Positions 35,903-44,327 of a stretch of 62,015 nucleotides of DNA are shown here, piece by piece. The notes under the pieces were generated by a model. That model did not search any database, was not told the origin of the DNA, and was given only the letters and a program-made list of their open reading frames with translations. The DNA comes from an uncultured Caldilineales bacterium (GTDB lineage: Bacteria; Chloroflexota; Anaerolineae; JAAEKA01): positions 1 through 62,015 of the forward strand of contig CALESQ010000048.1 of the NCBI GenBank assembly GCA_937907455.1, in the 5' to 3' direction. Both the position numbers and the translations under genes were made by a program. How positions within the stretch are numbered: position 1 is the first letter of the stretch; each line of letters opens with the position of its first letter.

Positions 35903-36931
35903 TCAGCATCCTACATAGCGGGCATAGGCGCTGCGCGCTGCGCTTTCATCGTCTGTGCCTTTGATCAGAGCGCGGCCATCGGGAAACACGGTCAGTTCCA
36001 GCGCCCCCCACACCCCGCGCAGCAGGTACGGGTTGAATGTAACTGCGGCTGCGCCTGCGGCGCGCCAGCGCGCGGCCAGCTCAGTCAGATCGAGCCGGGC
36101 CTGCCCGCCGGGGCTGATCTGCACGGTGTGGCGTCCACACAAGCGCGTGGCGGCTGCCCCCTGTTGTGCGTGCAGAAAATCAAAGCGACGCGCGCCACAG
36201 GCAGGGCAATCGGCGCGCCGCGGAATATCGAAACGCTCCAACGAGTTATCCAGCAGGTCAAAATGCAACAGTGCGTTGCTGTTGAGCGTGCCAAAGCCGG
36301 CCAGCAGCTTAAGCGCCTCGCCTGCGGCGATGGAGGCTATCACCGCCACGGCGGGAGCCAGCACGCCTGCGGTGTCGCACGTGGCGACGCTGGCAGGGGC
36401 GGGCGTCTCAGGCAGCAGGCAGCGCAGGCAAGCCGTATCGCCGGGGCGAATGGTCATGGTCATGCCATAGCTGCCCACCACCCCGCTGTAAATCCAGGGA
36501 ATGCCCAGATGCAGACATGCGTCATTGAGCAAAAAGCGTGTGCTGAAGTTGTCTGTGCCATCCAGCACCAGGTCAACACCGCGCAGCAGGTGCAGCACGG
36601 TATCGGGTGATACATCGGCTGTCACCCCTTCGATGCTGATTTCGGAGTTGGCGCGGGCCAGCGTGCGCCGCGCAGCCTCGGCCTTGGGTAAAGCCGCGGC
36701 GATGTCCTCCTCATCGAACAGCATCTGGCGTTGCAGGTTGTGCAGCTCGATGTCGTCGCGATCTACCAGGCGCAGGAAGCCCACCCCCGCCCGCGCCAGG
36801 TGAGCTGCTATCACTCCGCCAGTGGCCCCGCAACCGATCACAGCCACGCGCGCGGCCAGCAAGCGCGCCTGTCCCGCCTCGCCCAGGGCAGGGAAGAGGG
36901 TTTGGCGGGCATAGCGCGAGAAGCCAGGCAT
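35903..36931 (-). CDS. ThiF/MoeB/HesA family adenylyltransferase
   Basis: 342-residue E1-like enzyme that adenylates the C-terminus of a sulfur-carrier protein (ThiS, MoaD or similar). Seen in order: RYARQTLFPALGEAGQARLL, the nucleotide loop VIGCGATGGVIAAHLARAG, DRDDIELHNLQRQ (Arg and Asp for ATP), GTDNFSTRFLLND, zinc Cys pairs CLRC and CPAC, and the catalytic-type Cys in ATCDTAGVL. A C-terminal extension of about 90 residues lacks a rhodanese domain. The carrier partner is not in the window; the rhodanese gene is 7 kb away. Confidence 0.88.
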   Translation of the reverse strand: MPGFSRYARQTLFPALGEAGQARLLAARVAVIGCGATGGVIAAHLARAGVGFLRLVDRDDIELHNLQRQMLFDEEDIAAALPKAEAARRTLARANSEISIEGVTADVSPDTVLHLLRGVDLVLDGTDNFSTRFLLNDACLHLGIPWIYSGVVGSYGMTMTIRPGDTACLRCLLPETPAPASVATCDTAGVLAPAVAVIASIAAGEALKLLAGFGTLNSNALLHFDLLDNSLERFDIPRRADCPACGARRFDFLHAQQGAAATRLCGRHTVQISPGGQARLDLTELAARWRAAGAAAVTFNPYLLRGVWGALELTVFPDGRALIKGTDDESAARSAYARYVGC

Positions 36932-37017
36932 AGCAGTGGTGAATTGGGAGCAGGTTGGGTGAGTATGTATAACCCGTAACTCAGATTCGACATCATGGCT
37001 GTACCTGGCGCAAATCC

Positions 37018-37045
37018 GAGTTACGAGTTACTCGTTACGAGTTGC
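37018..37045. repeat. Heptamer tandem repeat (gagttac)
   Basis: Units gagttac, gagttac, tcgttac, gagttgc at exact 7-base steps, ending at the stop codon of the DUF4015 gene. It uses the same unit as the array at 31571-31596. Confidence 0.65.
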
Positions 37046-39903
37046 TAATAAGGCCCGCTGCGCCCGCCCTGGCGGATGCGGATCTGCGCTTCCAGCTCGG
37101 CCAGCGACGGCATGGGGCCGAAGATCTCATCGGGATAGCGGCCACCGCCCGACCAGAACAGCCACCCCTCGGCACCGGCATCGTCTGCGGCCTGACGCTG
37201 GATCATCATCTCCGGCACGGCGTAGTCGTAGCCAGCCGCGGGGCCACTGGTGCGGAAGTTCTTGGCATAGCCTTGCAGCCACGGACGAATGCGGGTAGGC
37301 AGCGGCACAATCTCACGCACGGTGTCAGTGCTGTCATAGATAACCTTGTACGGACACTGCACCGGCTCATCGCAGCCGGGGAAGGTACCGGGCCACCACA
37401 CCTGCGGATAGATCATGGGTGACAAATAGTCCAACCCCACCGACATATCCGCCAGGTTCTGGCCGATAAATGGTTCGTTGCCGTTGAGAATAATACTGCC
37501 GAACACATCAATCGAGGTAAACACCCCATACGGCTTGAGCGCCGCCATCAGATCGCGCGAGAAATTGGTGATGGTCTCGCGGCGGTTCTCCGGCGTGCTT
37601 TCCACCGAATAGGTCATGATGTTGTGATCACGCAAACCGGAAAAGCGGAAATAGTCGAACTGAATCTCGTCGAAGCCCAACGCGGCCAGCTCTTTAGCCA
37701 GATCAATTTCATACTGGCGCACCTCTGACAGATAGGGATCAGCCCACGACAGATCTTCGCCGTCCTTCCACAGCACCGTGGGGTTAGAACGCAAGCGCAG
37801 CGCCCACTCTGGCCTGCCCTCAGCCAGCGCATTGTCCTTGAAGGTGACAAAGCGGGCAATGGTGTAGATGCCCCGCTCGCGCGCCGCAGCCAAAAATTCC
37901 TGCGCCCCCATGATGTCGGCCTGATAGATGTTGATTTCCTGAGCGATGGCATTTTGCGGCTGCCAGGCGATTTCGCCGTAGTCACTCTTCATGTCTACCA
38001 CCACCGCATTGAGCGCATCGGACTGAACCGCAAGGTCCAGGCGTGATTGGATCAGCGCGCGGTCGTAGAGGAAGTGGAAGGGCACATAGAAGCCGCGCGC
38101 CGCAAACGGCTCCATCTGCGCATCCAGGCAGTAAGGCGCGCCACAGTCGCCTGCGCCCAGGGCATCGGGGAAGTAGAGCGCGTAACCTGGCGCTTTGATC
38201 ATCAATTGTGGCTGCGCGGGCAGACCGGTGACCGTGAACGTGCCATCCGCGGCGGCATCCTGCATCAGCAGCGGCGTGGTGCCGCGGCAGGCCATCCCCT
38301 GGCACTGGGTGCCATCGTAGACGTAGATCACGGCGCCGGGCACGGCCGCGCCGGTGACATCTGCCACGGTGCCGGCCACGGTGTCAGGCGACAGGGCCAG
38401 CCCGATCTCAGACATGCCGTCGTAACTCTGACGGACGGGCGCAAAGTTGGCCGCGGTGACCGTGTACACATCGCCCGCCTCCAGCAGGGGCAGCAAGGCA
38501 ATGCCCTGGGCGTCGGTCTCGGCCTCGCTGCGCAGGGTGACGATCCTGGCCCCGCTTACCGGCTGGCCTGCGGCGTCGTTGATCTGCACCACCACGCCCT
38601 TCGGCTCCAGCGCCAAAGCCAGCTCCTCGTCGGCGGTGAACTGGCTTTGGGCGGCCTCGTAGCCAGGTGCGTTGACAGCTACATTCAGCGGCAGATCGGT
38701 GGTCCAAAGGATGAAGCGGCCTTCGGCATCGCTCACTGCACTTAAATTGCCTGCGGTGACCGTGGCTCCGGCTACCGGTTTGTTGGTTACTTGATTAAGC
38801 AAGCGGCCGGCAAGGTGGGGCGGCAACAGGGCAAAGTCGAGTGGTTCGCCGCCCAGCAGGTTGCGCGTTTCGTTGATGGCTTGCGCACCCGGTTCGTAGC
38901 CTTCCAGCGTACCCGCAAGCTGCAAGGCCGTGCCGTGCAGCCGTTCGAGACGATAGCGGCCCTGGGCATCGCTGACCGTACTCTGGTCGCCTGCCGTAAG
39001 GGCAACGCCGGCCAAAGGCTGGCCGGTTTTGCCATCTGTCACCACGCCGTTGAGCGCAGTGGGTTCGAGCGCCACGTCAACCGGCTTGGCCCCGCTCAGC
39101 TCAGCCTCATCCTGCACCACCAGCACAGCCGGCAGAAAGCCGGGCAGGGTGACAGAGATGGTGCCGCCCGCTGCGGCATCAACCAGATAGTAGAAGCCGT
39201 TAGCCAGGGTGGTGGCGGTTGTGTCAGCAAAAGTGACCACAGCAGCAGGCAACGGCTCGCCATTGCCGCCATCGCTGACCGTGCCGTGCAAGGCGTTGGG
39301 ATAGATAGCCAGCGTTTGCAGTTGCGAGCCATTGCCCGCCCAATCGCTGAGGGTGAGTTGGCTGGCAATAAAGCCCGCGCCAGACAGCGCCACATCAGCG
39401 GCATCTCGCGGCAACTGCGTCAGCTCAAAGCGGCCATCGCTGCCGGTGATAACAGTCTGACCCGCGGCAGTGATCTGCGCTCCGGCCACCGGCTGGTTGT
39501 CCAGCGCGTTGACTACCACGCCTTGCAGCCGGGTGGGGTCCAATTGCACCGGCAGCGCAGCAGGGACGAGAGGCAGCAAGCCGAAGCGGGCCGCACCCTG
39601 CCAGGGCAGATAAGCTGCTTCGTCCACGCTTGCCTGTAGGGGTTTCAGCCTTGAGCTGCGGGCGCGAAACGCGCCGTTGGCATCGCTTTGCGTGCTTTGG
39701 CCATTGCCCAGGTCTATGCGCACGTCGGGCAGAGCGGCCCCGGCGGCGTTGCGCACCACACCGCTCACCGTCACCGGCAGCAGATAGAGCACAGCCAGCA
39801 AAGCAACGAGACCGGCAATCAGCCACGGCAACAAGCGACGAGGGCGCTGCGGCGCGGCACCACTGTCTGGGGTACCGAAGGTGTTGTCAGAAGATAGAGT
39901 CAT
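37045..39903 (-). CDS. Membrane-anchored DUF4015 glycosidase-like protein with repeated regulatory domains
   Basis: 952 residues. A single membrane helix lies at about 25-45 (LLPWLIAGLVALLAVLYLLP), so the rest is outside. Residues about 45-600 are six or seven repeats of a carboxypeptidase-regulatory beta-sandwich (for example LNGVVTDGKTGQPLAGVALT). Residues 603-952 are a DUF4015 (putative glycoside hydrolase) TIM barrel: RGFYVPFHFLYDR, AVVVDMKSDYGEIAW, LGFDEIQFDYFRFSG and DYLSPMIYPQVWWPG, with Asp/Glu at strand ends. The promoter is TTGCCG-17-TATAAT at 40078-40050, giving a 140-base leader. Substrate is unknown, probably a surface polysaccharide. Confidence 0.83.
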   Translation of the reverse strand: MTLSSDNTFGTPDSGAAPQRPRRLLPWLIAGLVALLAVLYLLPVTVSGVVRNAAGAALPDVRIDLGNGQSTQSDANGAFRARSSRLKPLQASVDEAAYLPWQGAARFGLLPLVPAALPVQLDPTRLQGVVVNALDNQPVAGAQITAAGQTVITGSDGRFELTQLPRDAADVALSGAGFIASQLTLSDWAGNGSQLQTLAIYPNALHGTVSDGGNGEPLPAAVVTFADTTATTLANGFYYLVDAAAGGTISVTLPGFLPAVLVVQDEAELSGAKPVDVALEPTALNGVVTDGKTGQPLAGVALTAGDQSTVSDAQGRYRLERLHGTALQLAGTLEGYEPGAQAINETRNLLGGEPLDFALLPPHLAGRLLNQVTNKPVAGATVTAGNLSAVSDAEGRFILWTTDLPLNVAVNAPGYEAAQSQFTADEELALALEPKGVVVQINDAAGQPVSGARIVTLRSEAETDAQGIALLPLLEAGDVYTVTAANFAPVRQSYDGMSEIGLALSPDTVAGTVADVTGAAVPGAVIYVYDGTQCQGMACRGTTPLLMQDAAADGTFTVTGLPAQPQLMIKAPGYALYFPDALGAGDCGAPYCLDAQMEPFAARGFYVPFHFLYDRALIQSRLDLAVQSDALNAVVVDMKSDYGEIAWQPQNAIAQEINIYQADIMGAQEFLAAARERGIYTIARFVTFKDNALAEGRPEWALRLRSNPTVLWKDGEDLSWADPYLSEVRQYEIDLAKELAALGFDEIQFDYFRFSGLRDHNIMTYSVESTPENRRETITNFSRDLMAALKPYGVFTSIDVFGSIILNGNEPFIGQNLADMSVGLDYLSPMIYPQVWWPGTFPGCDEPVQCPYKVIYDSTDTVREIVPLPTRIRPWLQGYAKNFRTSGPAAGYDYAVPEMMIQRQAADDAGAEGWLFWSGGGRYPDEIFGPMPSLAELEAQIRIRQGGRSGPY

Positions 39904-40049
39904 GGTAGGTTTATATGAGGATCAGAGTGTAATGAGTAATGCGTAAGCCGGATTTGAGGCCCGCCGATGCGGCATACCGGATGCTGTCCTGTACTTTGCG
40001 CTGTACCGGTTACGTAAACAACGGCCCTTACCGGAAGAGCCGCGGGCAG

Positions 40050-40078
40050 ATTATAACACAGGGCGGAAGCTCCGGCAA
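40050..40078 (-). promoter_or_regulatory. Minus-strand promoter of the DUF4015 gene
   Basis: Read on the minus strand: TTGCCG (40078-40073), 17 bases, TATAAT (40055-40050) with an extended TGT just before the -10. It faces away from the lipoprotein promoter and its -35 box touches the other -35 box. Confidence 0.72.
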
Positions 40079-40107
40079 TTGACCCGCCCGCGGTTTTGTG
40101 CTATCAT
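40079..40107 (+). promoter_or_regulatory. Plus-strand promoter of the lipoprotein operon
   Basis: TTGACC (40079-40084), 17 bases, TATCAT (40102-40107) with extended TGC before the -10. Transcription would start near 40114, 44 bases before the lipoprotein ATG. The -35 box begins at the base after the divergent promoter's -35 box. Confidence 0.75.
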
Positions 40108-40157
40108 CGCGGGCCAGGGCGCATCACAAAACCCGCGCTCTCAGGAGAAAACGACGT

Positions 40158-40874
40158 ATGTGGAACCGTTTGATTGTGGTATTAGGTATTTTTTTGGCTT
40201 TGTTGGGGATGACGGCATGTAGCAAAGCAGGCGAAACGAACACCCCCACGCCGCTCGCTGTCTCTACACCGGCCCCCGCGCCTTTCGAGGAAGTGGCGGA
40301 AATGCAGGTGGCGCAGGCGGCTGATCCCCTGCCCGATGGCGCAGCAGAGAATCTCACCGGCTTATACGGCACAGCCAGCGCCGGTGAACGCCAATTGCTG
40401 CTCTGCACGCTGGATGGATTGGTCATTAGCTGTCAACGCTATGCGATCACGCTGGAGGGTACTGCCCCTGGTGTAGTGCGCGTGAGCGGCGAAATCCGCA
40501 ACGGCCAGCTTGTAGCCAGCAAATCCGAGTCACCAGCCTGGGACGAACCGGGGCAGCGCGCAGTGGCTGAAGCCAAGTTGCAAGAAACAATTGCTCTGCT
40601 CGAACGCTACGATTGGTCGTTGCTGGCTAAACCGGAATACACCGAGGTATCGGCCTGGTTTCGCCCCAGCGCCGCACAGCTTAGCGAAGGCGGGCTTATC
40701 CTGTATGGCTATGACCGCGCCCATGACTGGCTGATCTGGCGCACTCAGGGCGCTGAAATGTCCAAACCGGAGCGCGAGGTGTTCCGCTATCCGGTGATCT
40801 ATGTGGTGACCGACCCCGCAGGCGAGTACCCCGCGCAAAGCATTGTTACCATCGAAGGCCGCGTGGAAGAATAG
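40158..40874 (+). CDS. Putative lipoprotein of unknown function
   Basis: 238 residues. The signal peptide WNRLIVVLGIFLALLGMTAC ends in a lipobox-like MTAC, so the mature protein would be lipid-anchored at Cys21, followed by a Thr/Pro linker. The body is a mixed alpha/beta domain with two further Cys (CTLDG and SCQRY) that may pair. No family is recognised. AGGAG stands upstream of the ATG. It is the first gene of the run Nudix-PHP-IMPase. Confidence 0.72.
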   Translation: MWNRLIVVLGIFLALLGMTACSKAGETNTPTPLAVSTPAPAPFEEVAEMQVAQAADPLPDGAAENLTGLYGTASAGERQLLLCTLDGLVISCQRYAITLEGTAPGVVRVSGEIRNGQLVASKSESPAWDEPGQRAVAEAKLQETIALLERYDWSLLAKPEYTEVSAWFRPSAAQLSEGGLILYGYDRAHDWLIWRTQGAEMSKPEREVFRYPVIYVVTDPAGEYPAQSIVTIEGRVEE

Positions 40875-40908
40875 CCGCAGCGACGATGGCGGAGCAACGC
40901 CTGAGCCA

Positions 40909-41406
40909 ATGAAATCTTTTATCTTTTGCCCTTTCTGTGCCACACCGCTGGAGCAACGCGCAGCCCACGGCCTGCTGCGCCCGGTGTGTCCGGCCTGTGA
41001 TTTTGTGCAGTTTCATGATCCCAAGGTGGCCGCAGCGGTGCTGCTCACCCAGGACGACAGCGTGTTGCTGATCCGCCGCGCTGTGGACCCGCGGCAGGGC
41101 TTTTGGGCCTTGCCCGCAGGCTTTGTAGAACAGCACGAGCTGCCGCACGAGGCTGCGGCACGCGAGGCGCTGGAGGAAACGGGCCTGGCAGTGACAGTGG
41201 GCGAGCTGATGCGCATCCGCCGTACCAGCAACCCCCACAAGCCCGGCTTCCTGCTCACCTACCGCGGCGAAGTGACCGGCGGCCATTTGCAGGCTGCTGA
41301 TGATGTCAGCGAGGCGCGCTGGTTCGCTGCCGCAGATATTCCCTGGGATGAACTGGCCTTTGAAACCACACGCGAGTCTCTCGTTGCCTGGCTAAACACG
41401 CCATGA
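40909..41406 (+). CDS. Nudix hydrolase with zinc ribbon
   Basis: 165 residues. An N-terminal zinc ribbon (C7, C10, C27, C30; CPFC and CPAC) precedes a Nudix domain whose box runs G-F-V-E-x-H-E then REALEETGL, with all the Glu residues for Mg binding. The arrangement resembles NADH/NAD-pyrophosphatase-like Nudix proteins, but the SQPWPFPxS marker of NudC is not seen, so the substrate is open. Its stop overlaps the PHP gene by 4 bases. Confidence 0.88.
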   Translation: MKSFIFCPFCATPLEQRAAHGLLRPVCPACDFVQFHDPKVAAAVLLTQDDSVLLIRRAVDPRQGFWALPAGFVEQHELPHEAAAREALEETGLAVTVGELMRIRRTSNPHKPGFLLTYRGEVTGGHLQAADDVSEARWFAAADIPWDELAFETTRESLVAWLNTP

Positions 41407-42266
41407 ACCAGATTGACCTTCACACCCACACCACCGCATCGGACGGACGGCATACCCCCACTGAGTTGGTGCAGATGGCCGCAGACCTGGGCCTGCGGGC
41501 CATTGCCGTGTGCGACCACGACACCACCGCCGGACTGGACGAAGCGCAGGCCGCGGCCACCGCGCAGGGCATTGAACTGATCCCCGCGGTGGAACTGAGC
41601 TGTGATGTGGCCGAAGGCGAGCTGCACATGCTGGGCTATTTTCCGCGCTATCACGATGAAGCCTTTCAAGCCGAGATGGCCCGCCTGCGCGAGGGCCGAT
41701 TGGGCCGGGCACAGGCCATGGTAGCAAAACTGAACGCGCTGGGCTATCCCATCACCTATGCGCGCGTGCTGGAGCTGGCGGACGGCGGCGCAGTAGGCCG
41801 GCCTCATGTGGCGCAGGCTTTGGTAGAAGCACGCCTGGTGCAAAACAAGGGCGAGGCCTTTGAGCGCTTAATTGGCCGCAGTGGTCCGGCGCACGTAGAC
41901 CGTGCCAAGCTCACCCCTGCCGATGCGTGTCGTTTGATCCGCGCTGCGGGCGGCCTGCCGGTGTTTGCTCACCCCTTCATCGCCCTGGCAAGCGGGCGCG
42001 TGCTGGAACCCATGCCGGTGGAAGCCTCGTTGCCTGAGCTGGTGGATGCCGGGCTGGCAGGCATTGAGGTATACTACCCCAACTACACCCCCAAACTGAT
42101 CGAACGCCTGATGGGCCTCAGCCGACGCTATGCGCTGCTGGTGACCGGCGGATCAGATTTTCACGGCGAAGGCTCAGCCGGTGCTGCCCTGGGCGGTGTC
42201 TATGTGCCGACACGTTGCCTGACCGCGTTGCACCAGGCTCATCAGAATGGAGCCATTTATGCTTGA
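41403..42266 (+). CDS. PHP domain phosphoesterase
   Basis: 287-residue PHP-family metal phosphoesterase of the YciV/TrpH group, some of which hydrolyse 3',5'-nucleotide bisphosphates (pAp) or trim RNA 5' ends. Metal ligands are visible in IDLHTHTTASDG, AVCDHDTTAGLDEA, PAVELSCDVAEGELHMLGYF, VFAHPF and TGGSDFHGEGS. It overlaps its neighbours on both sides (4 bases before, 8 after). Confidence 0.88.
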   Translation: MNQIDLHTHTTASDGRHTPTELVQMAADLGLRAIAVCDHDTTAGLDEAQAAATAQGIELIPAVELSCDVAEGELHMLGYFPRYHDEAFQAEMARLREGRLGRAQAMVAKLNALGYPITYARVLELADGGAVGRPHVAQALVEARLVQNKGEAFERLIGRSGPAHVDRAKLTPADACRLIRAAGGLPVFAHPFIALASGRVLEPMPVEASLPELVDAGLAGIEVYYPNYTPKLIERLMGLSRRYALLVTGGSDFHGEGSAGAALGGVYVPTRCLTALHQAHQNGAIYA

Positions 42267-43053
42267 GGTCGCTATTGGATTGGTGCGCCAGGCCGGTGCG
42301 CTGCTGCGCGAGGGACATCGCAGCGGCGCAGGACAGACCGACAACAAAAGCAGCTCGGTGGATCTGGTCACTGCGTATGATTTGGCCTCGGAACAGTTGA
42401 TCAGCGCAGGGCTGCGGGCGCAGTTTCCCGATCACGCCATCCACGGCGAAGAAAACGGCGGCGAGCTGCCCGCGCACGGCCCGATATGGGTGATTGATCC
42501 GCTGGATGGCACCACCAACTTTGCCCACGGGTTTCCGGTGTTCAGCGTGACCGTGGCGCTGTTGCTGGATCGCACGCCGGTGTTGGGTGTGATCTATGAC
42601 CCGCTGCGCGATGAATTGCTGTGGGCCGAGCAGGGCCGCGGCGCCTGGTGCGACGGACGACGCATGCAGGTAGCCGAAGCTGATACGCTCAGCCAATGCC
42701 TGCTGGCTACCGGTTTTCCCTATGACCGCGCCGCTACCGCAGACAACAACCTGGCCGAATTCAGCTATTTCATGCCCAAGACGCGCGGTGTGCGCCGTGC
42801 CGGTTCGGCTGCGCTGGATATCGGTTGGGTGGCTGCGGGACGGCTCAACGGCTATTGGGAACGCGGCGTACAGGTGTGGGATGTCGCCGCCGGTGTGCTG
42901 ATGGTACGTGAGGCCGGTGGTGTGGTCACCACCTATCAGGGCGATCCCTGGCAGCCGGGTGATCGCTTTATTGTAGCCGCCTCGCGCAGCCTGCATCCGA
43001 TCCTGCTGCAAGGCATCACAGCCGCACGCGCCGCTGTGATCAAGCAAGGATAG
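42259..43053 (+). CDS. Inositol monophosphatase family protein
   Basis: 264-residue Mg-dependent, lithium-sensitive type sugar/nucleotide phosphatase. IHGEENGG (Glu ligand), WVIDPLDGTTNFAHGFP (the IMPase signature) and VQVWDVAAGVLMVREAGG (second signature) are complete. The family includes SuhB and CysQ, so inositol phosphate or pAp are both possible; with the PHP gene next door a pAp role is worth considering. The ATG at 42259 has GGAG 6 bases upstream and is preferred over the one at 42247. Confidence 0.9.
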   Translation: MLEVAIGLVRQAGALLREGHRSGAGQTDNKSSSVDLVTAYDLASEQLISAGLRAQFPDHAIHGEENGGELPAHGPIWVIDPLDGTTNFAHGFPVFSVTVALLLDRTPVLGVIYDPLRDELLWAEQGRGAWCDGRRMQVAEADTLSQCLLATGFPYDRAATADNNLAEFSYFMPKTRGVRRAGSAALDIGWVAAGRLNGYWERGVQVWDVAAGVLMVREAGGVVTTYQGDPWQPGDRFIVAASRSLHPILLQGITAARAAVIKQG

Positions 43054-43120
43054 CAGCAGGCCACCGGGATACCAATCGGTTTCATCCTTTCTCACGCCTC
43101 CCTGTTTATTTCTAACCGCC

Positions 43121-44281
43121 ATGTACCTCAACGATCGTAAACGTTACCGAAAGCGACGCAGGCGTTCGCCACTGCCGCTGTTTGCCGTAGCCGCGCTGGC
43201 TTTGCTGGCTATCGGCTTTTTGGCTAATCAGGAATACGACCTGCTGCGCAATCCTTTTCAAACGCCGACGCCCTCGCCTACGGCGACGCGCACCACGCTG
43301 TCTTATCTCGACGAAGCTGAGCAATATCTCGATCAGGGCAAGGTATTGCAGGCAGCGCGCAGCCTGGGCGAGGTGGCACAGCGCGAGCCGGATAACGACG
43401 AAGTGCGCCGTGAGATGGTGCAGCTTTATATCTATGGCGGACAATACAGCGATGCGCTGCCGATGGCACAAGAGGCAGTAGCGATCAACGAGGATGATGC
43501 GCGCAATCAGGCAATGTTGGCTATGGCGCTCACCTGGACGGGCAACTACGACGAAGGCTATTCGGTGGCACAACTGGCTGTGCAGATGGATCCTCAGGTA
43601 GCGCAGGCGCACGCTCAATTGGCTGAGGTGCTGGCAAGCCTGGGAAGTTGGCGGCAGGCTTTGCAGGAAGCAGAAGTAGCCGTGGAACTGGCCCCGCGCG
43701 ATTTTGATGCCGTGCGCATTCTGGGCTACACCTATGAAGTGCAAGGCAAGTATCCCGAAGCGCTGGCTTACTATCAACAAGCCGCCGATCTGAAGCCGCA
43801 CATCCCGCTGATCTATCTGGTCATGGGGCGCAATCACCGTGCTCTGGGCAATTTCGACGATGCCATTGCGGCCTTCCGCCGCGGGCTGGAAGGGGCATCC
43901 GAAGACCCCTGGCTGCACTTCGAGCTGGGCAAGACCTTGTTTCAGGTAGGTGATCAGGAATTAGGGCTGCGCGAGCTGCGCAAAGCCGTGGAACTGCGCC
44001 CCGATATGCCTGATGCGTATCAGCAGCTAGGTGTTGGCCTGTACCTGCGTCGTTCGTATGAAGAAGCAATAGAGAACATGCAGAAGGCAATTGATCTGGG
44101 CAACAATGCGGCTATCAACTACTATATCATCGGGCGTTCGTACCTTAATATCGAAACACCCGACTGTGCCAATGCCGTGCCTAATCTGCAAAAGGCTCTG
44201 GAGATAGATGCTGATATGATTCCCTATGTGGATGCGGCTGACAGTATTCGCAATTGCGGCGGTACGCCCCCCGGTGAATGA
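43121..44281 (+). CDS. Membrane-anchored TPR protein
   Basis: 386 residues. A very basic N-terminus (RKRYRKRRRRSP) is followed by one membrane helix at about 20-37 and a Thr/Pro spacer. Residues about 60-370 are eight or nine tetratricopeptide repeats (for example YTYEVQGKYPEALAYYQQAA and KTLFQVGDQELGLRELRKAV). It is a scaffold type with no enzyme motif. It lies 67 bases after the IMPase gene and 46 before the rhodanese gene in the same direction. Confidence 0.86.
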   Translation: MYLNDRKRYRKRRRRSPLPLFAVAALALLAIGFLANQEYDLLRNPFQTPTPSPTATRTTLSYLDEAEQYLDQGKVLQAARSLGEVAQREPDNDEVRREMVQLYIYGGQYSDALPMAQEAVAINEDDARNQAMLAMALTWTGNYDEGYSVAQLAVQMDPQVAQAHAQLAEVLASLGSWRQALQEAEVAVELAPRDFDAVRILGYTYEVQGKYPEALAYYQQAADLKPHIPLIYLVMGRNHRALGNFDDAIAAFRRGLEGASEDPWLHFELGKTLFQVGDQELGLRELRKAVELRPDMPDAYQQLGVGLYLRRSYEEAIENMQKAIDLGNNAAINYYIIGRSYLNIETPDCANAVPNLQKALEIDADMIPYVDAADSIRNCGGTPPGE

Positions 44282-44327
44282 TCGCCCAACGTTAACCGCT
44301 CCAATCTAGCAGGAGGTTCCGAATCCT

